64,000 bases of DNA, taken from positions 868,001-932,000 of the forward strand of contig CAVRVJ010000003.1 of the NCBI GenBank assembly GCA_963724645.1, written 5' to 3'. The position numbers and the translations under genes were made by a program. Origin of the DNA: CAVXSP01 sp963724645 (GTDB lineage: Bacteria > Acidobacteriota > Vicinamibacteria > Vicinamibacterales > SCN-69-37). Below, in pieces: positions 1-13,820 of this stretch (its first letter is position 1; every line of letters starts with the position of its first letter). The notes beneath the pieces were generated by a model. It made no database searches and was not told the DNA's origin. It saw only the letters and a program-made list of their open reading frames with translations.

Positions 1-756
1 TGCTGGCGAAGCTTCCGGGATCGGATCCCGTGCTCAAGAACGAATACGTCGTCTTCTCGGCCCATTGGGACCACCTGGGCATCGGGGACGCGAAGAACGG
101 CGACAAGATCTACAACGGCGCGGCCGACAACGCGTCGGGCACGGCGACCATGCTCGAAATCGCCCGCCAGGCGAGGAACCTCGAGCCCGCTCCGAAACGA
201 AGCCTGCTGTTTCTGGCAGTCACGGCCGAGGAGCAGGGCCTGCTCGGATCGCAGTACTACGCCGGACTGCCGCCGTATCCGCTGAACAAGACGCTCGCGG
301 ACATCAACCTCGACGACAACCTGCCGCTGTTCGGACGGACGAAGGACATCATTGTCATTGGTCTGGGCGCCTCGGATCTCGATGACTATCTGCGGGCAGC
401 GGCAAACGAACAGGGTCGCGTGCTCGGTGCCCGACGCCGAGCCGGAGAAGGGCTTCTATTACCGGTCCGACCATTTCAACTTCGCAAAGGGCGGCGTGCC
501 GGCGCTCGACACGGACGACGGCTTGCAATACGCCGGGAAGCCGGCGGATTTCGGGAAGAAGAAGAAGGACGAGTACACGGCGAATGACTATCACTCACCG
601 TCCGACGAAGTGAAGCCCGACTGGGACCTGGCAGGCCTCGCCGAACAAGGCAAGTTGCTGATGGCGGTCGGCTATCGCGTGGCGCAGGCGGACAAGTTCC
701 CGGAGTGGAAGCCCGGCAACGAGTTCAGAGCGATAAGAGAGAAGAGCCTGAAATGA
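1..756 (+). CDS. M28 family zinc aminopeptidase, C-terminal part (5' end outside window)
   Basis: Zinc-dependent exopeptidase of the M28 family, most likely exported; the N-terminal part lies before the window. The visible residues carry the metal-binding series of the family: the first His in SAHWDHLG, the bridging Asp in AADNASG, the Glu pair in TAEEQG, then an Asp in YYRSDHFNF and the last His in NDYHSPSDE. The frame changes once near 428 (one extra base between EQGRVL and PDAEPEKGF). Both sides match the family well, so a sequencing error is more likely than a real break. The stop at 754-756 is followed 8 bp later by the end of a convergent gene. Family assignment is firm; the natural substrate is unknown. 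Confidence 0.85.
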
Positions 757-763
757 CGCCGGG

Positions 764-1162
764 TCAGCCGTGCATGGCGCGCTCGATCATTCCGCCGGTC
801 CAGACACCGATGACGCCGAGGAGCGCCAGGAGCGGAAGATATGAGGGCGGCTGTTGGGCGTCCGGCCACAGCCGCGCCGAAATCGCCGCCATCGCCAGCA
901 GCACCAGCACGAGCAGCCCCAACGTCAGCACGATCCTGCCCGCCGGCGCGAGCCTCGCCGAAGCGTACCCGGCACAGATCGCGGCGAGGAAACTGACGAA
1001 GATATTGGCCGCAAGAAAGAGGGTCGTCGGCGGGCCATCCATCCGAAGTCCAAGGCCCGCCTCGGCCGCGGCTGTTCCCCCCTTCACCATGGCTGCCACG
1101 ACGCCGTAGCCGGCGAGCACGGCGAGCAGGATCCGGCCGGCGGATCGAACGCCTCCTGTCAC
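764..1162 (-). CDS. Small four-helix membrane protein, hypothetical
   Basis: A 132-residue integral membrane protein of unknown function. Four hydrophobic segments are visible at roughly residues 8-27, 45-66, 74-92 and 105-122, joined by short loops, with a short charged C-terminus ending ERAMHG. No catalytic or ligand-binding motif is recognisable. It converges on the upstream M28 peptidase and lies 57 bp downstream of the SnoaL-like gene on the same strand, so the two may be co-transcribed. The reading frame is intact and the hydrophobic pattern is regular, which supports a real gene. Confidence 0.6.
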   Translation of the reverse strand: MTGGVRSAGRILLAVLAGYGVVAAMVKGGTAAAEAGLGLRMDGPPTTLFLAANIFVSFLAAICAGYASARLAPAGRIVLTLGLLVLVLLAMAAISARLWPDAQQPPSYLPLLALLGVIGVWTGGMIERAMHG

Positions 1163-1219
1163 TTACCTTCCACTTGCTGCCGCACGGTGGAACCGGACAT
1201 CGGCATGCCGGGATATCGA

Positions 1220-1609
1220 TCAGGATTTGGGCGCAGGTTCATCGACACTCGGATCGTCAATGACAATGCGCCATGTGCCGTCGGCCTGCTGCCGTGCGAT
1301 GTGCGTCGGCCGGACGTCGACCGACATGGTGGAACCGTCCGGATTCCCGCCCACGATGGTCCAATCCGAATAAAGGATGGCGAGGCCGCCGTTTCGGACC
1401 ACGCGCGTGGCGTTAAGGGTCAGGCGTGGCTTGATCGAGAGGAAATTGATCAGCCCGTCCAGAATCGCCGCCCGCCCTTTGACGATGCGCTTCGGGTCGG
1501 ACACGAGGATGGCTTCGTCCTCATACAGATCCGCCACGGCTTCCGCATTTCCGGCGTTCAAGCCCTCGGCGAAGAGGCGGTGGATGTCGTCAGGGCTGAA
1601 GGCGGGCAT
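1220..1609 (-). CDS. SnoaL/NTF2-like domain protein
   Basis: A 129-residue intact protein with the NTF2/SnoaL cone-fold pattern: an N-terminal helix (FSPDDIHRLFAEGLNAGN), the ALYEDEA-like segment seen here as VADLYEDEAILV, the KGRAAILDGL helix, then four beta strands ending in WRIVIDDPS. Such proteins are cytoplasmic or exported small-molecule isomerases, hydrolases or ligand binders; many have no known role. No neighbour suggests a substrate. Fold assignment is good, function open. Confidence 0.7.
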   Translation of the reverse strand: MPAFSPDDIHRLFAEGLNAGNAEAVADLYEDEAILVSDPKRIVKGRAAILDGLINFLSIKPRLTLNATRVVRNGGLAILYSDWTIVGGNPDGSTMSVDVRPTHIARQQADGTWRIVIDDPSVDEPAPKS

Positions 1610-1644
1610 GGCGATGGATTATAGCGGCTCGCTTTAAGTGCCAC

Positions 1645-1925
1645 TCTGATTCACTTTGGAGATCTGATTCACCTTGGAGAGATGAAGGACATGGAGTTGG
1701 ACGGCGGGTCTGGCCTTGGCCGCCTCCGGCGGTATGACTGAGAAACAGATCGCCAGAAACGAACACGCGGGGAATGCCAGCTGGCGTGCTCGTTTCTGGC
1801 GATCTGTTTCTCGGTCATAGCCCGGCGACGCCGGGCTGTCCAGGCCAGCCCGCGTATTCTCCATGCACTCCATCTCTCCAAGGTGGCAAGCCCTCGAGAT
1901 CTCCAAGGTGGCAAGCCCTCGAAAC
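1645..1925. repeat. Large imperfect inverted repeat with paired 15-19 bp direct repeats
   Basis: This gene-free stretch between the SnoaL-like gene and the 3' end of metH is a long imperfect palindrome. The inner arms at about 1733-1767 and 1785-1819 match over 35 bp with two differences, around a short loop near 1768-1784. Homology continues outward. Each outer arm carries a doubled CACCTTGGAGA motif: on the left at 1648-1662 and 1666-1680, on the right in reverse complement at 1875-1893 and 1900-1918. The element ends just beyond the metH stop codon. It could act as a strong terminator for metH, or be a non-autonomous mobile repeat; no transposase gene is associated. Confidence 0.8.
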
Positions 1926-1931
1926 TTCGGT

Positions 1932-5785
<3,854 letters not shown>

Positions 5786-5789
<4 letters not shown>

Positions 5790-6724
5790 CGTTTCTTCTT
5801 TGTTCCCGCGGCAATCAGGACAGTAAAGGGATCGCCGGCGCGACGCGACCCGACGCGCACGGTGACGTCTTCGAACCCGGCGCCGGCAATGAGAGCCCGA
5901 AGGCGCGCGTCCTCAAAACCCAGCCAGCGATCGCCCAGCTTGGGTCGGACCCAGGCTTCGCCATGCTCCCGGAGATCGAGAACCAGCACGCGGCCCTCCG
6001 GACGGAGAATTCTCCATGCTTCGGCGAGCGCCCGTGCCGGGTCGTCTGCATGATGGAGTGCCTGCGACAACAACGCGAGGTCGATTGTCGCATCGCCAAT
6101 CGGCAGACGCTCGAGCACTCCGCGCTTCCAGGTGACATTGGAGATTTTCCGGCGTTGCGCGAGGGCTCGCGCCCGCGTCAGTACTTCGGCTGAGCGATCG
6201 ACAGAGATCACGCGGCGGGCCCAGCGGGCCGCCTCGATCGTCAGGTAACCCTCCCCGCAGCCCAGATCCGCAACGTCCATGGGCGGAAGCAGGAGGCCGA
6301 GCGCGCGCGCCCAGGCGGCCCAGCTTCGGCCGGGCACCAACTGGCGGCGCTCGTCGCGCCCACCGTGCTGCGAAAAGTCTTCCTTTCGCAGGCGCCGCAC
6401 CTCCTCCAGGCGGGCGTCGTCGGCGCGGCTGACGGCAGTGCGGCGATCGAACCCGGCCCGCAGCCAGCGCCACAGATCGGCCTGGTCGCCGGCCTCAGAC
6501 TGAAACGCCGGAGACAACCGGTACCAGGCAAACGTGCCGCTGCGCTCCTCCCGCACGAGTCCGGCATCGCGCAGCAGCCCAAGGTGGCGCGAGACGCCGG
6601 ACTGCGCCAGCCCGAGGACACCCGTCAACTCGGAGACGTTCAGTGCCTCGCGCGACAGCACGCGGAGGAGCCTCAGGCGTGTCTCGTCGCCGAGGAGGCG
6701 CAGGAGTCCAGCCGGTTCATACAC
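5786..6724 (-). CDS. ArsR-type HTH regulator fused to SAM-dependent methyltransferase
   Basis: Two-domain protein of about 312 residues. The N-terminus is an ArsR winged helix (LLGDETRLRLLRVL, then LAQSGVSRHLGLLRDAG). The C-terminal half is a class I methyltransferase with the SAM-binding motif VADLGCGEGYLTIE and a HADDPARAL segment. Its gene overlaps metH by the ATGA, so it probably senses or responds to methyl-cycle status, as such fusions next to methionine-cycle genes are thought to do. A longer version starting at TTG 6760 is possible. I prefer GTG 6724, because a good promoter (TTGCAA, 17 bp, TAGATT) ends 7 nt before it and the TTG start would lie inside that promoter. The frame is intact. 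Confidence 0.85.
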
Positions 6725-6731
6725 ATCACTA

Positions 6732-6760
6732 AATCTACATGCATTGATTAATAGTTGCAA
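6732..6760 (-). promoter_or_regulatory. Promoter of the ArsR-methyltransferase/metH operon, likely leaderless
   Basis: On the minus strand TTGCAA (6755-6760) and TAGATT (6732-6737) are separated by 17 bp, a normal sigma-70-type spacing. The expected transcription start falls at or within a base of the GTG start at 6724. The AT-rich spacer contains ATTAATCAAT-like half-sites that could bind the ArsR domain for autoregulation; that part is inference. Confidence 0.55.
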
Positions 6761-6828
6761 CTCGCGGGATCGCCAGACGAAGTGAAGGCCGAGGCCGCCG
6801 CGTGGCGCGGATTACAGGAGGTCGGACT

Positions 6829-8670
6829 ATGATCGTGCGGATGACGACCGCTCAGCCGCCGGTATCCCGCTCGCGCAACCGACACGAGATCGACGACTCC
6901 TACAAGTGGAATCTGGCCGACATCTACGCGGATTGGGACTCGTGGGACCGCGCCCGGACTGAACTGGATCGCCGCATCGATGAATACGCGGCGCTGAAGG
7001 GCACCCTGGCCGCTGGACCCGATCGCCTGCTGGCGGCGTACCGCCTCAGCGACGATCTCGGGCAGCTTGCCTATCGCGCCTACTTCTTTCCGTCGCTCAA
7101 GCACGACGAGGACCAGCGCGACAACACCGTCAACGCGCGCAAGCAGCAGATCCAGGCCCTGCTCGCGCGCTGGCAGCAGGCCGCGTCCTGGTTCAGCCCC
7201 GAGCTGCTGGCGATACCGCTCGAAACGGTGCGCGGGTGGCTGGCAACCAACCCGGACCTTGCACTTTATCGTTTCGCAATCGAAGAGGTGTACCGGCAGC
7301 AGGAGCACGTCCTTGACGAGCAAGGCGAACGGCTATTGTCCTTGTCCGCGCGTCTGTCGGGCTCGCCGCACGACGCATACGCCGCGCTGTCGACTGCCGA
7401 CGCCAAATTCCCGGCCGTGACGCTCAGCACGGGCGAGACCGTGACGATGTCCTACGGGCAGTACCGCGCCGTGCTGGCGACGAACCGGAGTCAAGCCGAC
7501 CGCCGCCAGGCGTTCCTCGCCCACTACGGCACGTACGCCGCCAGCCTGAACACGTACGCCGCGTTGTATCACGCGGTCGTCCAGTCCGACTGGTTCCACG
7601 CGCGCTCGCGCGGGTATCAGACGACGCTCGACGCCGCGCTGCACGGCAACGATATTCCCCGGTCGGTCGTCGAAACGCTGATCGCAGCGACCCGTGCCGG
7701 CGTGGCGCCGCTCCGCCGCTATCATCGCCTCCGCCGCCGTGCCCTGCGGCTCGACAAGTACTGTCCCTATGACTTCTCCATCCCGCTGATCGAGTGGGAT
7801 CGCCGCTACCACTATCCCGATGTGCTGGCGCCGATCGTCGCCGCGACGTCGCCGCTCGGCCCGGAGTATCAGGCCCGCATGTGGCGCGGCTTCCGCGAGC
7901 GTTGGATTGACGTGTACGAGAACGAGGGGAAGCGCAGCGGCGCGTACTCGGCGCCTGTCTACGGCGTGCACCCGTACATGCTCATGAACTGGAACGACAC
8001 GCTGGACGACGTGTTCACGCTGGCCCATGAGATGGGCCACTCAATGCACACCATGCTGTCGCAGGAACGGCAGCCGTTCGTCTACTCGGACTACACGATC
8101 TTCGTCGCGGAGGTGCCGTCCACGCTGAGCGAGGAGCTGTTGCTCGAGTACCTCCTGGAGCGGGCCGCCGATCGCGACGAGCGCATGGTCCTCCTGCAGC
8201 ACGCGATCGACAACATCACGAGCACGTTCTACACCCAGGTCATGTTCGCGGACTTCGAGCTGCAGGCCCATCAACTCGTGGAGCGGGACCAGCCCATCAC
8301 CGCCGACGTGCTGAGTACCCTGTACGGCGGACTGTTCGAGGCCTATTACGGAGACGCCGTGGATGCGGAACCGCTGACGCCGATCACATGGGCACGAATC
8401 CCGCACTTTTTCAACACGCCGTACTACGTCTACCAATACGCCACCTGCTTCGCGTCCGCCGCGAAGCTGGCCCAGGAAATGACGACGGGTCCGGACACGT
8501 CGCGGGAGGCCGCCCGCCAGCGATACCTCGATCTGCTGGCCTCCGGCGGCAACGATCATCCGATGACCTTGCTGAAAAAGGCCGGCGTCGACCTCGCCGA
8601 ACCGTCAACCGTTCAAGCGGTCGTGCAACAACTGGATCGGCTGGTCGGGCGGTTGGAAGAGCTCGTCTAG
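6829..8670 (+). CDS. pepF: Oligoendopeptidase F (M3 family zinc peptidase)
   Basis: Cytoplasmic metallopeptidase that cleaves short peptides, about 613 residues, the usual length of the family. The zinc motif is HEMGHS at about residue 400, with the third ligand Glu in AEVPSTLSEELL about 27 residues later. The C-terminal region has the TPYYVYQYATCFASAAKL pattern of PepF. The start is set at ATG 6829 because a strong ribosome binding site (AGGAGG at 6816-6821) lies 7 nt before it; an in-frame GTG at 6802 has no such site. The frame is fully intact. It diverges from the ArsR/metH operon across about 100 bp. Confidence 0.93.
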   Translation: MIVRMTTAQPPVSRSRNRHEIDDSYKWNLADIYADWDSWDRARTELDRRIDEYAALKGTLAAGPDRLLAAYRLSDDLGQLAYRAYFFPSLKHDEDQRDNTVNARKQQIQALLARWQQAASWFSPELLAIPLETVRGWLATNPDLALYRFAIEEVYRQQEHVLDEQGERLLSLSARLSGSPHDAYAALSTADAKFPAVTLSTGETVTMSYGQYRAVLATNRSQADRRQAFLAHYGTYAASLNTYAALYHAVVQSDWFHARSRGYQTTLDAALHGNDIPRSVVETLIAATRAGVAPLRRYHRLRRRALRLDKYCPYDFSIPLIEWDRRYHYPDVLAPIVAATSPLGPEYQARMWRGFRERWIDVYENEGKRSGAYSAPVYGVHPYMLMNWNDTLDDVFTLAHEMGHSMHTMLSQERQPFVYSDYTIFVAEVPSTLSEELLLEYLLERAADRDERMVLLQHAIDNITSTFYTQVMFADFELQAHQLVERDQPITADVLSTLYGGLFEAYYGDAVDAEPLTPITWARIPHFFNTPYYVYQYATCFASAAKLAQEMTTGPDTSREAARQRYLDLLASGGNDHPMTLLKKAGVDLAEPSTVQAVVQQLDRLVGRLEELV

Positions 8671-8894
8671 CCAGGAACGACACGTCGAAAGGTCTGGCGG
8701 GGTCCGGCGCAGCGTCAGGAGATTTGGATTCTCGATTCAGCCCTTCGGATCCTCTCCACTTCCCGGATGCTCCTGATCAGTCGGATGTCTCCGGTAATTC
8801 ATTGACACTAAAGGCCTGCGTCGATTTTTCGAGCAGACGAGGCCGTCTCGGGTAGAACGGCACAACCTTTTCTTATGCCCATGTGCACAGATCT

Positions 8895-11806
8895 ATGGGA
8901 ATCCTCGACCGACTGAAGCCCCAGCCACGTTGGAAGCACGCTGACGCCGCCATACGCCTCGAGGCGTTACGCGATCTTGATGACCCGGTAGAACTTGCGG
9001 TGCTGGCTGAGACAGACCCGGATGTCAGGGTGAGGAAGGCCTGCATCGCCAGGACCAGCGACGTTGCCGTGCTGTCACGGATCGCGGCCCAGGACGTGGA
9101 CGCCGAGACACAGGACCGCGCGGCGGACCGGCTTCAGGCGATTGCGATCGCGCCCGAAACGGAGGAAGCGCTGGCTGTGACGGCCGTCCGGGGGATTGCC
9201 GATCTCCGGCGGCTCTCCACCATCGCCAAGAGCGAGGCATCTGACGGCGTCCGCGCAGACGCGCTGTCGCGGACTTCGGACGAACGGGCGCTCGGCAGCA
9301 TCGCGCGCCATGCAAGGCGCGAAGCGACGGCCGCCCAGGCTCTCGCGCGGATCGCCGACACGAAGGAACTGCTGGACACGGCGCTGAACGGCGACCACAA
9401 GGACGTCGCCCTGGGCGCCTTCGACCGCGTGGTCAGCGGGCCGGAATGCGATCAGACGCTACTGCGATCGATCGAGTCCCGCACCCAACAGAAGGCCGTT
9501 GCCAAACGGGCGCGTACCATGATTCAAGAGATCGAGGCGGCCGAGGCCGCCAGGGTCGCCGCTGAAGAGGAGCGCCGCCGGCAGCGGGCGGCACTGCTCG
9601 AGTCGATCGAGCGCGTGCCCGAGTTGACCGACATCCCGCGGGCCGAGTCCGAGGTCGCCCGGCTCACAGCGAGCTGGGGCGAGATCGCCGGCGACGATGA
9701 CGCTGCGGCTGCACGTTTCGAGCAGAGACGGCAGGCCGCGCTCGAGATCATTGCCGAGCGCCGGCGGCAGGCCGAAGAGGCCGCCGAGCGGGCGCGTCAG
9801 CGGGACGAGGCGCTGGCGACGGCGGACGCGCTTTGCGCGCGCGCCGAGACGCTCGAGGGGGACGACATTCTCGAGCAATTGGCGCCGATTGAGGAGGAAT
9901 GGCGGTCGCTCGTGCCACTCGTCGGAAGCGGCCCGGAGGCCGACCGGCTGGCCGAACGACTCGCCGCCTCAATCGCTGGGTGCCGGAAGCGCCACGAACT
10001 GGGCGCGGTTCTCATCGAGACGCGCGCCCGGCTCGAGGCGCTCGTTCTCGACGCCGACGGTTTGCTCGCCCAGGACGACGCGATGGCGGCTGCGGCCCGC
10101 TGGCAGGAGATCGTCCGCGATGCGCGCGGGTTGGCTGCCACGCTCGAGGAGGGCATGCGGCCTGTCGCCGATCTGTCGGCACGCCTGGCGGCTGTCCAGG
10201 AGGGATTCGCGGCTCGCGAGGCCGCACAGCGGCAGGCGGCCGAGAAGGCCCATCAGGACCTGGTCGAGAGACTGCGGCGGCTGGTGGAGCGCGCCAAACG
10301 CGCGACCGAGGCCGACAGCGTGACGTTGCGCGAGGGCGAACGCCTGATGCGCGACCTCAGCGCCGCGCTGGACGAGGCGGGGCGTGGCGAGACGAGCAAG
10401 GACCTGCAGGAAGCGACAGCGCGCTTACGCAAGCTGCAGGAGAAGATCGCGCCGCAGGTCCGCGAACTGCGCGAGATGGACGAGTGGCGCCGCTTTGCCA
10501 ACGCGCAGCAACAGGAGCAGCTGATAGCGATGGCCGAAGCCATCGTGGCATCGCTCAAGAGCGACATGGAAACCGGCAAGGACTCGGACCTGATCGCGAC
10601 CGCGCGCGCGCTTCGCGAGTTGAACGCCAAGTGGCAGGAAGTGGCCGAAGCACCTCGCCATTCGGCTCAACGACTCTGGGACCAGTTCCGGACCGCGACC
10701 GAGTTCATTCGCAGCCGCTGCGAAGGGTATTTCGCGAAGCTGCGTGCAGGAACGCGGTACCAACCTGCAGAAGAAAGTTTCGCTGGTCGAGGAGGCCGAG
10801 GCGCTGGCTGCGTCGACCGACTGGGGCAAGGGCACGTTGCGTTTCCAGGAACTGCAGACCGAATGGCAGCAGATCGGCCCCGTTCCCCGCGATGCCGCCC
10901 GCGACCTGGCGCATCGGTTCCGCACCGCGTGCAACCAGTTCTTCCTGCGACGCCGCGAGGACCTCGCCGCGCGCAAGAAGGCCTGGGCCGAGAACCTCGC
11001 GCGCAAGGAAGCGCTCTGTGCGCGCGCGGAAGCGCTCGCCGAATCAACCGACTGGGACGCGGCGTCGGCCGAAATGAAGCAACTGCAGTCGGAATGGAAG
11101 CTGATCGGCCCGGTGCGCCGCAACAAGTCTGAGACGATCTGGGCCAGGTTCCGCGGCGCCGCGGACAAGTTCTTCGAGCGGTACCATAACCGCCATCGGA
11201 TTACGCTGCTGGGCAAGCTTGCCGAGCGCGAAGGGCTCGTCGTGGAACTCGAACGCTTCACCGCGCTGGAGGATCCAACGGCCCCGGCCGACCTTGCCGC
11301 GCGCGTGCAGGACCTGCGGGCGAACTGGAACCGCGGCGTGCCTGTGCCGGCGTTGGAAATGCGGCCGCTCGCCGATCGCTGGCGTGCGGCGTTCGCGCGC
11401 GTACTCGAGCGCTGGCCCGACGGCGTTCGGGGGCACTGAGCTCGATCCGGCCGCCGTCCGGCAGCGGATGGAGAAACTGGTGGCTCGCATCGAAACGCTG
11501 GCGGCCGACACGCAGGACCAGGCCACCGACGGCCGCTCGCAGACCGAATTGCTTGCCGCTCGCCTGCGGTCCGCGCTTGCGAGCAACGCCATGGGCGGGC
11601 GCGTCAACGACGAGTCCAAGTGGCGCAACGCTGCTGACACCGTCAAGGACGCCCAGGCGGCATGGCTGCGATTGCCGCCCGCGGCGGGACCTGCCGTCCG
11701 GGTGCTCGAGTCCCGCTTCCGCGATGCGTGCCGCCGCGTGCTCGACCACGTGAAGCGCCATGCCGGCGAATCGCGCCGGAACAGACCGACAGCGGCAGCC
11801 GTATAG
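8895..11806 (+). CDS. DUF349 coiled-coil protein with HEAT-like N-terminus (frameshifted)
   Basis: A large, probably cytoplasmic protein of about 970 residues. The N-terminal quarter shows short alpha-helical HEAT-like units (LADPDVRVRKA-type, seen as TDPDVRVRKACIART). The rest is charged coiled coil with repeated DUF349 units. The clearest are WQEVAEAPRHSAQRLW, WQQIGPVPRDAARDL and WKLIGPVRRNKSETIW, each followed by a WxxF-like helix (FRTACNQFF, FRGAADKFF). DUF349 proteins are of unclear function. Two frame changes, near 10750 and 11430, split otherwise continuous similarity. ATG 8895 (MGILDRLKPQPRW) is chosen over GTG 8883 by resemblance to related starts; no clear ribosome binding site is present. 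The 224 bp before it hold no gene. Confidence 0.8.
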
Positions 11807-11842
11807 GCGCTGGCGGCTGGAAATCTGCAATCTGCAGTTCCG

Positions 11843-11900
11843 AATTCAGAATTGAGAGGGAAGGCGACGTCCCTCTCCTCTTCATTTTGAATTCTGAATT
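11843..11900. repeat. Nested inverted repeat upstream of the ABC exporter
   Basis: An outer perfect 11-bp inverted repeat (AATTCAGAATT at 11843-11853, complement at 11890-11900) encloses an inner perfect 8-bp hairpin (GAGAGGGA at 11854-11861, TCCCTCTC at 11870-11877). It is AT-rich, unlike its surroundings, and ends 15 bp before the ABC ATPase start. It may terminate the DUF349 transcript or be a dispersed repeat. A similar AATTC-type hairpin occurs at 30277-30300. Confidence 0.7.
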
Positions 11901-11915
11901 GTAAATTGTACATTG

Positions 11916-12915
11916 ATGAGTCGCGTGCCACCCCTGCCGGCGATCATCGAGGTCGACAACCTTTCCAAGAAGTTCGGTGACCTGACCGCGGTCGACGGCG
12001 TGACCTTCAACGTCGGCGGCCGGGAGATCTTCGGATTCCTCGGGCCGAACGGCGCCGGCAAGTCCACGACCATCAAGATCCTGGCGACACTGCTCAAACC
12101 GACGGGCGGCCGCGCGACGTTGGCCGGCCACGACGTCCTGACGCAGCCGAACGAAGTGCGCCGCTCCATCGGCCTCGTGTTCCAGGATCCGTCGCTCGAC
12201 ATCCGCCTGACCGCGGATGAGAACCTCCAGTTCCACGCGATGCTGTACGACATCCCGCGCGACATCTTCAAGGCGCGCGCCGACCAGGTCCTGAGCATGG
12301 TCGACCTCACGGATCGCCGGACGTCGCTCGTCATGACGTTCTCGGGCGGCATGAAGCGGCGGCTCGAGATCGCGCGCGGCCTCCTGCACCATCCGAAAGT
12401 GCTGTTTCTCGACGAGCCGACTCTCGGCCTGGACGTGCAGACGCGCAACGCCATCTGGCAGCCACGTCCGCACGCTGCGCGACGAGGTCGGCACCACGGT
12501 CTTCATGACGACGCATTACATGGACGAGGCGGAGAACTGCGACCGGATCGCGATCGTCGACCACGGGAAGATTCAGGCGATCGACACCCCCGCGGCGCTC
12601 AAGCACCGCATCGGCGGGGACAAGATCATCGTCGGCGGCGACGCGGCGCTCGAAGCCGATCTGACGGCCAAGTACGGCGTCTCGGTGCAGAAAGCCGGCG
12701 GCGAGTTCCACTTCCAGATGGCCGCCGGCGCGCAGTTCGTGCCGCGGCTGATCGCGGATTTCGGCGGGCGCATCACGTCGGTGCAGGTCAAGCAGCCGAG
12801 CCTCGAAGATGTCTTTCTCGCGTTGACCGGCCACGCGATACGGGCCGAAGAAGGCTCGTCGATGGACCTCATGCGGCAGGGCATCCAGTTATGGCGGCGT
12901 GGAGCCCGACGGTGA
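11916..12915 (+). CDS. ABC transporter ATP-binding protein, DrrA-like (frameshifted)
   Basis: The ATPase subunit of an ABC-2 exporter; it works on the inner face of the membrane with the permease that follows. All nucleotide-binding motifs are present: Walker A GPNGAGKST, signature SGGMKRRLEIARG, Walker B VLFLDEPTLGLD and the H-loop in TTHYMDEAENCD. The C-terminal extension ending QPSLEDVFLALTG is typical of daunorubicin-resistance-type ATPases. One frame change lies at about 12462-12500, just after Walker B. The ATG at 11916 has no visible ribosome binding site and follows a repeat hairpin. The substrate cannot be inferred. Confidence 0.88.
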
Positions 12916-12950
12916 GCGAGGCGGTTCAGAACCCCGGAAGCTGAGATCTT

Positions 12951-13776
12951 ATGCTCGCCTTGAAAGTCATCTACACGATCTGGCTCCGCGAGGCAAAGCT
13001 CGCCTTTCGCGAACGGGCGCGAATCGTCGCGACCGTCGCACAGCCGCTGATCTATCTGGCGATTCTCGGTAAGGGCATCACGTCGGGGATGCGCCTGACC
13101 AGCGCCGGCAACGTGGATTACATCAAGTTCATGTATCCGGGCGTGATCGGCATGAGCATTCTGTTCACGTCGATCTTCTCGGCGATTTCGATCATCTGGG
13201 ATCGCGAATTCGGATTCCTGAAGGAAGTGCTGGTCGCGCCGGTGCCGCGCTGGGCGGTCGCGGTCGGCAAGAGTTTCGGCGGCGCCACGCTCGCCCTGGT
13301 GCAGGTGGCCATTCTCGTTTGTATCGGACCGCTGGTCGGCATCTCGCTGTCGATCCCGATCATCGTGGAAATGCTGTTCCTCGGATTTCTGATGGGCGTC
13401 GCCGTCACCAGTCTCGGCGTCGTCGTGGCTTCATGGATGGAATCGATGCAGAGCTTCCAGATGGTGATGAACTTTCTGGTCATGCCGCTCTATTTTCTGA
13501 GCGGCGCGATGTTCCCGATGTCCTCGGCTCCCACGTGGATGAAGACGCTGATGGGCGCCGACCCTCTGACCTACGGCGTTGACGCGATTCGCAACGTGAT
13601 GTTCTCGGGCACCGTGATCGAGGTTGGTGGAGAAATGCGATCGCTCGTCGATGTCGCCCGGGCCGCAGGCCTGATCCGGTGGTCGCTCGGCGTGGACATC
13701 GCGCTGATATCGGTCGCCGCCGTGCTGCTTGACGGCCGCCGGCGCATGGGCGTTCAGCAAGTCGCAAGCGGCATGA
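12951..13776 (+). CDS. ABC-2 type permease, DrrB-like (frameshift near 3' end)
   Basis: Membrane partner of the preceding ATPase, about 274 residues with six predicted transmembrane segments and the ABC-2 signature region (NFLVMPLYFLSGAMFP followed by PLTYGVDAIR). Read directly, the frame runs on far into the next gene. A one-base change near 13727 instead gives the natural ending LTAAGAWAFSKSQAA with a TGA at 13774-13776, which I adopt. The 35-bp gap to the ATPase indicates one operon. The exporter class is secure; the cargo is unknown. Confidence 0.85.
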
Positions 13777-13784
13777 GAACGGCT

Positions 13785-13803
13785 CGAGGCGAAACCCGCC
13801 TCG
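13785..13803. terminator. Hairpin in the gap between convergent genes
   Basis: A 7-bp stem (CGAGGCG and its complement) with a 5-nt loop fills the 44-bp gap between the permease stop (13776) and the convergent amidohydrolase stop (13821). A further GGCTCGAGCC palindrome follows. It is well placed as a bidirectional terminator but lacks a clear U-tract. Confidence 0.5.
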
Positions 13804-13820
13804 GGCGACACGGCTCGAGC

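Noticed and set aside
6738..6828. SAM or cobalamin riboswitch controlling metH
   Set aside because: The region upstream of the operon is too short, and the likely transcript starts at the start codon, leaving no leader.
8671..8894. Promoter with TTGACA before the DUF349 gene
   Set aside because: A TTGACA hexamer is present, but no acceptable -10 box lies 16-18 bp downstream.
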